Positions 53,919 through 62,055 of a DNA stretch of 64,000 nt are shown piece by piece. Within the stretch, counting starts at the first letter, position 1. Every line of letters begins with the position of its first letter. A model generated the notes under the pieces. That model was given only the letters and a program-made list of their open reading frames with translations. It searched no databases and was not told the DNA's origin. Origin of the DNA: Balneola sp. (lineage in GTDB: Bacteria; Bacteroidota; Rhodothermia; Balneolales; Balneolaceae); contig NZMW01000004.1 of the NCBI GenBank assembly GCA_002694685.1, positions 244,632 through 308,631 of the forward strand, in the 5' to 3' direction. Position numbers and translations under genes: made by a program.

Positions 53919-54041
53919 GTAATAGCAGCAAGGTTTTAGGTGTTAGTTTTTTTTAGCAGAGCGTGGAGCATTTTCTGAGTTTCGGTATTGAAATGTAGAG
54001 CTGTTTAAACCTGATTCCTTACAAACTATATCTAACTAATC

Positions 54042-54100
54042 TCGCTATGAACGCTCTGCGTCGTAGCGAATTTGGTGACGACGCAGAGCGTTCGTCACCA
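54042..54100. repeat. Palindromic repeat family A, copy 6 (two hairpins)
   Basis: Hairpin one (54042-54069) pairs TCGCTAT-GA-ACGC with GCGTCGTAGCGA around loop TCT, imperfectly. Hairpin two (54073-54100) pairs TGGTGACGACGC with GCGTTCGTCACCA around loop AGA, with one bulge. They are only 3 bases apart and in inverted orientation. The element lies in the convergent gap between recQ and the DUF4296-like gene and could act as a terminator for both. Confidence 0.85.
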
Positions 54101-54148
54101 GGGATATTATTTACTTGAACCTTATTTCTTGCGCCTTCCTACTAAAAC

Positions 54149-54541
54149 CTATTTAACCGTATCCCTTACCGCTGCCTTCATCGAATCAATATGAGTTTGG
54201 ATGTATTGCTCTTCACCCTCCAGCCGCCGAACGGCTTCATTAACCCTTATCAGTTGTCGATCTACCTGTTTTTGATAGTATTGGTGTGAGGTGAGGTATT
54301 CTTCCTCAGTAATTCCAAACTTATCATAAATCAGACTTTTCAAAGAATCCGCATTAACGCTATCAGGCATTGCATTTCGATAGGTGGTTATATGCTGCAT
54401 CTCTACCAACAGGTCGATATAGTTTTCTTCAGCAATCAGATTATCAGGTCTTGGAGATTTCTCCGTACCCATACAATTGCTAAAAAATAGAAGAGTCGAT
54501 AAGACTCCAATTGTTAATAAGAGTTTTTGCAATGCATGCAT
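54149..54541 (-). CDS. DUF4296-type lipoprotein
   Basis: A 130-residue protein with a lipoprotein signal peptide (LLTIGVLSTLLFFSNC, Cys about residue 23). The mature part, with YIDLLVEMQHITTYRNAM and YDKFGITEEEYLTSHQYYQ, matches the small helical DUF4296 proteins of Bacteroidota. The function is unknown. It follows the SDR gene on the same strand by 19 bp. Confidence 0.8.
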   Translation of the reverse strand: MHALQKLLLTIGVLSTLLFFSNCMGTEKSPRPDNLIAEENYIDLLVEMQHITTYRNAMPDSVNADSLKSLIYDKFGITEEEYLTSHQYYQKQVDRQLIRVNEAVRRLEGEEQYIQTHIDSMKAAVRDTVK

Positions 54542-54560
54542 GGTGGGCGAGATCGGTCTC

Positions 54561-55280
54561 TTAGTTTGTAGGATCTTTAGGGTTTAATGGGCGCATGGTG
54601 ATTTCATTAATCAGGAAATTGTCATCCGTTTCGAGGAGGAATTTAACCGTGCTTGAGATATCGGTTGTTTTCATCATGTTTGGATGGTTGTCGATGCCAT
54701 CAATTTTATCGAACAGCTCGGTATCGATAGAGCCCGGAAATACGCAGGTAACCTTAATTGCGTCATATCTCAATTCCTTAAAAAGAGCCTCACTAAAACC
54801 ACGTACTCCAAATTTACTGGCGTTATATCCGGAAATAGTTGGATTGCCCATGATTCCGGCAATAGAGGAAATATTGATAATGTGAGTGGTATTTTCATTC
54901 TCTTTCATGAGCGGAACAATGAGCCGGGTTAGGTAAAAAATACCATTCAGGTTCACATTGATCATATTATGCCATTCACTCATAGACAGATCTTCAACAT
55001 TCGCAGAATACATAACTCCGGCATTGTTGATGAGAATATCCGGCTGGTGATTTAAATTAAAAGTATCATCCACCCATTCTTCTAAATCCTCGGCATTGGT
55101 GATATCCATTTTTACGGGGTGAAATTTGTTACCGAGAGACTTTTGAAGCTTGTTGAGCTTGTCTTCACTTCGCGCAAGACCATATACTTCAGCACCGTTT
55201 TCGATCAGCATTTTACTGAATTCAGCTCCAATTCCACTACTGGCTCCGGTTACGATGGCGATTTTTGAATCAAGATTCAT
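54561..55280 (-). CDS. Short-chain dehydrogenase/reductase
   Basis: A 239-residue classical SDR. The nucleotide-binding TGASSGIGAEF (about residues 10-20), the NNAGV motif (about 85), the catalytic Ser in INISSIAGIMG and YxxxK in YNASKFG (about 150) are all present. Classical length. The substrate cannot be told; the closest general look is to 3-oxoacyl or sepiapterin-type reductases. It is divergent from coaX with a 52-bp gap. Confidence 0.9.
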   Translation of the reverse strand: MNLDSKIAIVTGASSGIGAEFSKMLIENGAEVYGLARSEDKLNKLQKSLGNKFHPVKMDITNAEDLEEWVDDTFNLNHQPDILINNAGVMYSANVEDLSMSEWHNMINVNLNGIFYLTRLIVPLMKENENTTHIINISSIAGIMGNPTISGYNASKFGVRGFSEALFKELRYDAIKVTCVFPGSIDTELFDKIDGIDNHPNMMKTTDISSTVKFLLETDDNFLINEITMRPLNPKDPTN

Positions 55281-55332
55281 TATAAATGTGGTATTTTGTT
55301 TTAAATTCCTTTGTTAAAAGTACTACAAAAAG

Positions 55333-56091
55333 ATGAGCAAAATCGATTCCATTCAGCCAAAAAATCCACTTTACCTTGATGTAGGGAATTCTTCCATTAA
55401 AGGAGCATACAAAAAAGGACTTAATTGGGAAGCTATTCATGCCAAAAAAAATTATAAGGCATCTGAATTAGTTCAGTGGATTGATGAGCACCCAGAGACT
55501 TTTTCGCACATTGTACTTGCCAGTGTTCGGGATGATGTGAAGTCAGCACTACATCATGAACTAAAGAACGTTGATGTAGTAGAATTGTCTGTTAGTGACA
55601 TTCCGAGTGATCTGCTTGATTACAGAAGCACGGAAACATTAGGCATCGATCGGTTTTTAGCCTGCTTTGGAGCTACTAATCAAACTAAAAACTCAGTAGT
55701 TGTAATTGATGCCGGCACCGCGCTCACTATTGATTTTATGGACGAGAATGATGTGTACCATGGCGGAATTATTGCTCCGGGGATATCCGGCTTTGTAGAT
55801 GTTCTTCGTGAAAAAGCACCTGCTCTACCTAAGGTTGAAATGAACATCCCTGAAAAATGGCCGGGCAAAAGTACTGAAAACTCATTGCAATGGGGGCAGG
55901 CGGGATTTTATAAGATTGCTATAGAAGGAATTCTAAAAAAATATGAGGATGAGTTTGGTCACTATGACTTATTCATCACCGGGGGAGAAGGTAATATCGT
56001 TGAGTCTATATTAGGGCAAGATTCTAAGCTTCGGCCATTTCTGGTTTTTGACGGGATGAAACGATTGGAAGAACGGCTGGCCGGTTCATGA
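55333..56091 (+). CDS. coaX: Type III pantothenate kinase CoaX
   Basis: A 252-residue kinase that starts coenzyme A synthesis from pantothenate. The type III signatures are YLDVGNSSIKGAYK (ATP loop), TLGIDRFLACFGA and VVIDAGTALTIDF, and the C-terminal LFITGGEGNIV. It overlaps the next gene by four bases (ATGA). With panB (15 kb) and coaBC (20 kb) it completes much of the CoA route inside this window. Confidence 0.93.
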   Translation: MSKIDSIQPKNPLYLDVGNSSIKGAYKKGLNWEAIHAKKNYKASELVQWIDEHPETFSHIVLASVRDDVKSALHHELKNVDVVELSVSDIPSDLLDYRSTETLGIDRFLACFGATNQTKNSVVVIDAGTALTIDFMDENDVYHGGIIAPGISGFVDVLREKAPALPKVEMNIPEKWPGKSTENSLQWGQAGFYKIAIEGILKKYEDEFGHYDLFITGGEGNIVESILGQDSKLRPFLVFDGMKRLEERLAGS

Positions 56092-56432
56092 TACATATTG
56101 CATTTCACATAATTGTTCCTGTTGCTGTTGCCTTGCTTTTCTACGGGTCAGACTGGCTAAAGACAACTATCATTCTTTTAGCTACCATGCTGGTTGATGT
56201 GGATCACTTGTTGGCCAATCCCATTTATGATCCGCTAAGATGTTCGATTAATTTTCATCCCCTACACACCACTCCGGCTATTATTGTTTACGGGCTGATG
56301 TTTTTGATTCCGATATTTATAAAGACTTGGGAGCCAGATGATGGTAATGAAAAAAGGTACCAACTAATCCACTTAGCAGGCTTGGGATTGCTTATCCATA
56401 TGGCTTTGGACTGGCTGGATTGTGTTGTGTGA
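56088..56432 (+). CDS. DUF6122-type small membrane protein
   Basis: A 114-residue protein with three or four hydrophobic helices and several His/Asp residues in membrane-adjacent positions (MLVDVDHLLANPIYDPLRC, SINFHPLHTTPAI, HMALDWLDC). This pattern resembles metal-dependent YdjM-like hydrolases and the DUF6122 family. It is translationally coupled to coaX (ATGA). The function is unknown. Confidence 0.72.
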   Translation: MIHIAFHIIVPVAVALLFYGSDWLKTTIILLATMLVDVDHLLANPIYDPLRCSINFHPLHTTPAIIVYGLMFLIPIFIKTWEPDDGNEKRYQLIHLAGLGLLIHMALDWLDCVV

Positions 56433-56459
56433 ATCTGTAATACAGCAAAGCTCAGTTAA

Positions 56460-56485
56460 AGATCCTGAAACAAGTTCAGGATGAC
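56460..56485. repeat. Palindromic repeat family C, left copy, before the GIY-YIG gene
   Basis: A 26-nt hairpin element (stem ATCCTGAA/TTCAGGAT, loop ACAAG). It is the exact reverse complement of the copy at 56846-56871, so the two form an inverted repeat that brackets a single GIY-YIG nuclease gene. It starts 28 bp after the DUF6122 stop. Confidence 0.92.
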
Positions 56486-56529
56486 GACAAATATTGTAAG
56501 GAATTCTTTTGAGGGCGCTCTTACTGGAT

Positions 56530-56820
56530 ATGAGTAGAGCTTATGTTTACATATTAACCAATTATAAAAGAACTACGCTTTATATCGGTGTTACCAAAAA
56601 TCTTTCTCAAAGAATATGGCAACATAAACAAGGGCAAGGATCTGAGTTTACCAAAAGATATAAGCTGACCATACTTGTTTACGCTGAAGAATGTGGTACT
56701 ATCAGTGATGCGATTGAAAGAGAGAAGCAGTTAAAAAATTGGCATAAGAAATGGAAGTGGAATCTGATCAGGAAACACAATCCAACTCTTGAGGACTGGT
56801 ATTTCACGTTAAGATTTTGA
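56530..56820 (+). CDS. GIY-YIG endonuclease domain protein (UvrC-like/COG2827 type)
   Basis: A 96-residue single-domain nuclease. The two beta-strand motifs are VYIL and YIGVT; the catalytic Arg is in SQRIWQHK and the metal-binding Glu in AIEREKQLK. The C-terminal KNWHKKWKWNLIRKHNP helix is typical of stand-alone URI-type proteins. I start at the ATG at 56530 (MSRAYVYILTN); an earlier TTG at 56509 adds residues not seen in the family. It is bracketed by inverted 26-nt hairpins at 56460 and 56846, and has different neighbours on each side, which suggests it came in as a unit. Confidence 0.92.
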   Translation: MSRAYVYILTNYKRTTLYIGVTKNLSQRIWQHKQGQGSEFTKRYKLTILVYAEECGTISDAIEREKQLKNWHKKWKWNLIRKHNPTLEDWYFTLRF

Positions 56821-56845
56821 TTAGCCAGATTTAAAAAAGAACGTT

Positions 56846-56871
56846 GTCATCCTGAACTTGTTTCAGGATCT
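56846..56871. repeat. Palindromic repeat family C, right copy, after the GIY-YIG gene
   Basis: The hairpin stem is ATCCTGAA/TTCAGGAT with loop CTTGT, and the element has the boundaries GTCATCC and GGATCT, as in family D at 14620-14644. It lies between the GIY-YIG stop and the stop of the uridine kinase gene. Exact inverted copy of 56460-56485. Confidence 0.92.
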
Positions 56872-56883
56872 GTAGTGTTCAAA

Positions 56884-57507
56884 TCAGGAACTCATCTGTC
56901 CTCGAATAAGCGCAGAGACCATTTCAAGAGCTACTTTGTTTTTGCCACCGCGGGGGATAATTACATCCGCATATCGTTTGCTGGGCTCCACGAATTCAAG
57001 ATGCATAGGGCGAACGAACTTTTCGTACTGAGCAAGCACACCGTCAACTGAACGTCCTCTATCCTGTATATCACGTTTTAGTCGGCGAAGTAAACGGACA
57101 TCGTCGTCCGTATCCACAAATATTTTAACATCCATGAGTTCCAATAAATCCGGCTCTGAAAAAATCAGAATGCCGTCAATAAGGATAACCTCAGAAGGAG
57201 TAGCTGTAATGGTTTCCTCCTTACGGGTGTGCTGTTCAAAATCATACACCGGAACTTCAACCGTATAACCTTCCATCAAAGCCTTGATGTGACGGATCAT
57301 GAGTTCAGTTTCGAGAGAAGCAGGGTGATCAAAATTTTGTTTTACACGCTCTTCAAAAGGAAGATGCTGGAGTTCCCTGTAATAGGAATCATGCTCGATG
57401 CGGAGAATGTTGTCGGCTGCAAATTCATCACAGATATAATTAACAACCGTTGTTTTACCTGAGCCACTACCACCAGCAACTCCGATGACCAAAGGATTCT
57501 TAGACAT
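56884..57507 (-). CDS. udk: Uridine kinase
   Basis: A 207-residue kinase that phosphorylates uridine and cytidine. The P-loop is GVAGGSGSGKTTVV (about residues 9-22), and HDSYYREL, NFDHPAS and PVYDFEQHTR are the family's substrate-binding stretches. Typical length. It follows the amidase gene by seven bases on the same strand. Confidence 0.95.
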   Translation of the reverse strand: MSKNPLVIGVAGGSGSGKTTVVNYICDEFAADNILRIEHDSYYRELQHLPFEERVKQNFDHPASLETELMIRHIKALMEGYTVEVPVYDFEQHTRKEETITATPSEVILIDGILIFSEPDLLELMDVKIFVDTDDDVRLLRRLKRDIQDRGRSVDGVLAQYEKFVRPMHLEFVEPSKRYADVIIPRGGKNKVALEMVSALIRGQMSS

Positions 57508-57514
57508 GCTTTAT

Positions 57515-58813
57515 CTAGTTAGAAGTGGCGCTGTAGGCCTGCTTCTCTTCGTATTCAACTTTATAATTTCGTACTGCTCTAAAGAGGGCTGACGCCATGA
57601 TAGTTTGGCCATAATCGCTGGTCAAAAATCTTTGTTCAGATGGGTTTGAAATAAAACCTAGCTCAACCAAAACCGCAGGCATAGAGGCTTCAAAAAGCAC
57701 CTGGAACCCGGCTTGTTTAACACCCCGAGACTTACGTTGTGCCCGATTCTTAAACTGATCTTCTATCATGTAGGCTATCTTCTCACTAGTGGCGATAAAG
57801 CCGCTGTGAGCAAGTTCATACACCAATAAGTCTTCTTCTGTAAGTTCCTTATCAACTTCATTTTTAAAAACACTGTTCTCGCGTTTCATTACTTCAAAAG
57901 AAGCATCACTTTTATGTAAACCGAGGAAGTAAACTTCAGCACCCCGGACATACTGATCATCAAAAGCATTACAATGAATTGAGATGTAAAGATCGCCTTC
58001 GGCAATATTAGCGAAATGCCCAAGCTCTGCTAACCCAAGATATGTATCATCTTCCCGGGTATATACCACTTCAACACCCTCCATTTCAGGGCTGTTTTGA
58101 ATGTATTCACCAAGACGTTTTGCTACTGCCAGGGTAATATCTTTTTCTTTGACACCCTTATATCCAATGGAACCGGGATCCCATCCTCCATGCCCAGGAT
58201 CAATGACAATTTTATCAAATCGAAGTTTGTCTTTTACGTTGTTGTAGAAATCGTCGGTAGGTGGGCTGCTGTTTGTTACTTCTTGATTCTCAAGTTGTAG
58301 CGTGCTGCCCAAATCAACAAGTTCTTCGTACCAATTTCTTGCTAAGAACTGTTGTGAAAATCTGTTGACTTCACGTTCGGTTGAAACTTCCAGGCTAACT
58401 AACACATCAGAGCCGTTTTGGTCTAAATATCCTCTGGACTGATAGTAAGCATCATCAGCAAGATAAATGTCTATGCCATACCCGTACTCTAATTTATAAA
58501 GCCGAACTTCCTTCAGTTTCTCACTTTGCTCGGGAAGTTGAAGACCGGTAGTATCAATTTCTTCATCATAAAGAACCATCTGAATGAGATCCGGAGCCGG
58601 TTGTATTACTTCAAATGAATCTACAGGTGCCGTTTGATGAAAACGCACAACGTAGCCCATGCCGTCACTTCGAGCCGTATTAGATACTCTGTACAACTGC
58701 GTTTGTGCATAGCTGGATACACACGAAAACAGAAAAATAAACAGCAATAGTAGCGCTCTGGAAAAAAACGGAATGCGCATATTCGAGTCGGGGTTATTAT
58801 TTCGGTAAGTCAT
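57515..58813 (-). CDS. N-acetylmuramoyl-L-alanine amidase (AmiC-like)
   Basis: A 432-residue exported amidase that cleaves the peptide from peptidoglycan. An N-terminal signal peptide (about residues 12-37, ending SSYAQ) precedes an AMIN-like beta domain (about 40-160), then Amidase_3 (about 200-420). The zinc ligands are in VIDPGHGGWDPGS, VVYTREDD and LYISIHCNAF; the catalytic Glu is in VLVELGFISN. It is the first gene of a pair with udk and diverges from the ATPase/MscS unit. Confidence 0.93.
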   Translation of the reverse strand: MTYRNNNPDSNMRIPFFSRALLLLFIFLFSCVSSYAQTQLYRVSNTARSDGMGYVVRFHQTAPVDSFEVIQPAPDLIQMVLYDEEIDTTGLQLPEQSEKLKEVRLYKLEYGYGIDIYLADDAYYQSRGYLDQNGSDVLVSLEVSTEREVNRFSQQFLARNWYEELVDLGSTLQLENQEVTNSSPPTDDFYNNVKDKLRFDKIVIDPGHGGWDPGSIGYKGVKEKDITLAVAKRLGEYIQNSPEMEGVEVVYTREDDTYLGLAELGHFANIAEGDLYISIHCNAFDDQYVRGAEVYFLGLHKSDASFEVMKRENSVFKNEVDKELTEEDLLVYELAHSGFIATSEKIAYMIEDQFKNRAQRKSRGVKQAGFQVLFEASMPAVLVELGFISNPSEQRFLTSDYGQTIMASALFRAVRNYKVEYEEKQAYSATSN

Positions 58814-58988
58814 TTGCCTAAGTAGATGATGCGTATAATGTAAGATATTCTGTAAACCATTGAAAGAGTTCAGAAAAAAGGATAAAGTGTATCGCCTTTA
58901 ATTACGTAGTGCTTTAACGATGAAAATGGGTGTTTATCATATTAGTAGAAGAAGCCGAGTTTAAGGCAGTAATTAGAAAATCGATTTT

Positions 58989-61900
58989 ATGCGCATGCAG
59001 TCCGATTATTCCAGAGAAAAAATAGTATCACAAGTTCATCAGGAATGGCTTGATGAGGTAAGCAGCATTATAGTTAGCAAACTGAATTCAGATTCTCAGG
59101 ATCTTGCTAATTTGCTGCAAGATACGTCGGATGGAATAGATAGCGGGGAAACTGAAAAAGCACTTAAAACCCTGACGGAAAAACTGCAATCTAAGCTTCC
59201 AAAGAAAAAAGACGATGAAAACCTGGATCTTAAAATTGATTGGATTCAAGCGTTTAATGAGCTGACGGATGAAATTCCTTCAGAGATTGAATTGCCACAA
59301 CAGGAAGAACGATTTAATGCTTCAGAATCTGATTCCGTATTCATCAAAGCCGGCAAGCTTGTAAAGCGGGTTACCCGAAGCACTTCTTCTTTTGGTACCT
59401 CAGCAGGTAATAGCGTTAGAGGGATAGTTGGCGCTGAGAAAAAGAATCCCGCAGTTTGGTCCCATACGGTTCCGTTAAAAAATATAGTCGAATTTAATCT
59501 GCTTAACCTGTCTGACTGGGTATACAGTTGGAACAACGAACTCCGAAAGCTGGAATCAGAAGTTTTGTTAGAAGCAGATGCTTGGATGCTTCATTCCAGC
59601 GGACTCATTTCATTTGAAAAGAACAAGGCAAAGGCAAAGGATGAAGAAGGAGGTGAAGAGACTGAGGGCGAAGATATAATTGACACCAAGCCGACAGAAA
59701 GCACCCCAACAGAAGCTGACATTGCCACATTCTTTGAGGAGGCACTTCGGGCGCTCAACTCTTTAAAAGAGGGTTTTAAGAAAAGGCTGGACTCTGATTT
59801 AGATGAAATTGGCAGCAAAATAGAAGAATGTATTGCTAAGGCAGGAACTTTCGAGCTTTCGGAAGGAGATTATAGCCAAGAGAAAATCAGCCAAAAAGAA
59901 AAAAGTATTGCTTCAATTACCCAAAAGAATGCTGCTATTTGGGCTGAATTATTTGCTGTGTTGGTGGATCGTGTAAGCCTGTCAATGAACTTTATGCATC
60001 TGCATGAAAATGTACAGGAGCGGGTAGAAGGCTTCAGTTCTTCAATTGACGAGTTATTTGAGGTGACGATGGAAGAACCGTCGGAAGTACTCATGGAGCA
60101 GCTTGAAAAAGCTATTGCCGTTTTTAACGAATCTGAAAATCGGTCACTCAAAGAGATTCGGGATTTTAGTACCAAACATCTGAATGATATCAGTGAGCAT
60201 ATCGAAGTGAAGATGATACAGCCTCTTACGGAATTCATGGAGGAGGCCATTTTTAGTACAAAACTAGACCGATTTACAGCAGCCATTCCAGAATGGACCA
60301 AGGATCAGCCCGAGAAAGTTATACTGGTTGAGAAGTTGGATATGACGAAACTGCCTCCTGATTTTGAGTTTGAAAGTGTTGATTGGCAGGTACTAGTGCA
60401 GCGGGTGATGAATAATCAGATTGCTAAGGAGTTCATCCCAAAACAAGTGAAGCCAGAAGAATTTCTGGCAAATGTGCTTAATGAGCTTCAGGAAATATCT
60501 CAGATTGTGTTCACCAACCTCGAGATCGCCGATGAAGTAAAAAAGTCTGACGAGGAAGAACCTTTTGAAGTTGCCCGTGAGGGGTTAGAACGGGCAAGGG
60601 TAAAACTGGACGAGCTGATTCAGAAAATCCACACTAAACGCGAGGGGCTGGCAACAAGGCTTTCAGGTCAGCGGGAAGTAGCGTTTACGAAATTAGCGAT
60701 GCTTCTGGAGAAGCAGGATGTTAAAGAAGTACGAATGGCCGGTGCTGAATTTATGGCCAAAGAGACCGCTATCGACTGGAAGACAAAATTTCAGGTTAGG
60801 TGGGCCATTATATCGGAAAAGGTGGAGTTGGTTGCACGGTTTATCTGGAAAAAAGCCAAGCTCTATTTTCAGAACATCCGCAAGTTTTTAGGATTTGCAG
60901 AGAAGGAAGAACTGGAAGGCGATAAAACAGATCTGGCCACTTTTTTATCGGAAACGGATGAGAAAATCGCAGAACTTCCGTTCATCTATCGCCGATTGTT
61001 TGATTTTAAGAAGGAAGTTGATGACCGTTTTTACATTCGAAAGCCCGAGCAGTTTGAACGGTTTAAAAAAGGATATGAGCTATGGCAAAACAACTTTCCT
61101 TCTACCTTAGCGATTGTTGGAGAAAAGGGAAGTGGAAAAAGTCTGTTTACACGAATATTGATTCAGGAAGTACTTGTCAAAAATGATGTCATTGAAATAA
61201 ACTTTAAGGATACCGTCTGGAGACCGAAGCAGTTAGTTTCAAAAATAAGCACTGCCCTTAAGATTGATGATGCTGAAACCATTGAAGACCTTATTGCAGC
61301 AATTAAGCGCAAGAAAAAGCGAGTTGTAGTAATTTTAGAAAATGTACAGAATTGTTATCTCCGGAATATTTCTGGTTTCGAAGCAATAGAGCAGATGATG
61401 CTGCTGATTTCTGAAACCAACAAAGAGATACTCTGGATTACAACCGCCACCAGATACGGTTGGTTATTTTTAGATCGGGTTTTAAGCGTGTCAGATTATT
61501 TCACTCATACCGTGGAATCAGATAATTTGATTGGAGAACAAATAGAGCAAGTGATCCTGAAAAGACATCGTGCCAGTGGGTATCAGCTTCATTTCTTGGC
61601 GGATGAAAACACCAAGAAAAGCAGGACCTTTAAAAAACTAATGGGCGATGAGAAAAAAACTCAGGAGTTTTTACAAGAACGCTACTTCGAAAAAATGGCT
61701 AAGCTTGCCGAAGGTAATTCCTCAATCGCTATGATATTCTGGATACGTTCTATCAATGAATATGATGACACCCATTTCTATATAAAACCCTTCGATTTTA
61801 ATACCATCACCCGCATTGATGAATTGGATAGCGCTGAGTTATTTGCGCTGGCTGCTTACATTCTGCATGATTCTCTCTTGCCTGAAGAACTTGCAGAAAT

Positions 61901-62051
61901 CATGCATCAGCCACTTAGAAATAGCAAGCTAATGGTTTCAAGGTTAACCTCCCGGTCCATACTATACAAAACCGATCATGGATATATGCTAAATCAGCTA
62001 ATCTACAGGCAAGTGGTTCGGGTTTTGAAAGAAGCAAATTACATACACTAA
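58989..62051 (+). CDS. Large P-loop ATPase of unknown function, paired with an MscS channel
   Basis: A 1020-residue cytoplasmic protein. Residues 1-690 are mostly long helices, with an acidic linker (about 217-250), an amphipathic, aromatic-rich helical stretch (about 600-635) and several regions suited to coiled coils. The C-terminal third is an AAA-like ATPase: Walker A GEKGSGKS at 711-718 and a Walker B-like VVVILEN at about 778-785 followed by an Asn/Gln-rich sensor region. A winged-helix-like tail ends the protein. It has no clear membrane helix. It lies five bases before an MscS-type channel gene, so it is almost certainly co-expressed with it. I do not recognise a named family. Confidence 0.7.
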   Translation: MRMQSDYSREKIVSQVHQEWLDEVSSIIVSKLNSDSQDLANLLQDTSDGIDSGETEKALKTLTEKLQSKLPKKKDDENLDLKIDWIQAFNELTDEIPSEIELPQQEERFNASESDSVFIKAGKLVKRVTRSTSSFGTSAGNSVRGIVGAEKKNPAVWSHTVPLKNIVEFNLLNLSDWVYSWNNELRKLESEVLLEADAWMLHSSGLISFEKNKAKAKDEEGGEETEGEDIIDTKPTESTPTEADIATFFEEALRALNSLKEGFKKRLDSDLDEIGSKIEECIAKAGTFELSEGDYSQEKISQKEKSIASITQKNAAIWAELFAVLVDRVSLSMNFMHLHENVQERVEGFSSSIDELFEVTMEEPSEVLMEQLEKAIAVFNESENRSLKEIRDFSTKHLNDISEHIEVKMIQPLTEFMEEAIFSTKLDRFTAAIPEWTKDQPEKVILVEKLDMTKLPPDFEFESVDWQVLVQRVMNNQIAKEFIPKQVKPEEFLANVLNELQEISQIVFTNLEIADEVKKSDEEEPFEVAREGLERARVKLDELIQKIHTKREGLATRLSGQREVAFTKLAMLLEKQDVKEVRMAGAEFMAKETAIDWKTKFQVRWAIISEKVELVARFIWKKAKLYFQNIRKFLGFAEKEELEGDKTDLATFLSETDEKIAELPFIYRRLFDFKKEVDDRFYIRKPEQFERFKKGYELWQNNFPSTLAIVGEKGSGKSLFTRILIQEVLVKNDVIEINFKDTVWRPKQLVSKISTALKIDDAETIEDLIAAIKRKKKRVVVILENVQNCYLRNISGFEAIEQMMLLISETNKEILWITTATRYGWLFLDRVLSVSDYFTHTVESDNLIGEQIEQVILKRHRASGYQLHFLADENTKKSRTFKKLMGDEKKTQEFLQERYFEKMAKLAEGNSSIAMIFWIRSINEYDDTHFYIKPFDFNTITRIDELDSAELFALAAYILHDSLLPEELAEIMHQPLRNSKLMVSRLTSRSILYKTDHGYMLNQLIYRQVVRVLKEANYIH

Positions 62052-62055
62052 AGAC

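Noticed and set aside
59870-60301. Minus-strand frame of 143 codons inside the large ATPase gene
   Set aside because: It is Ser-rich shadow coding opposite a continuous 1020-codon frame.
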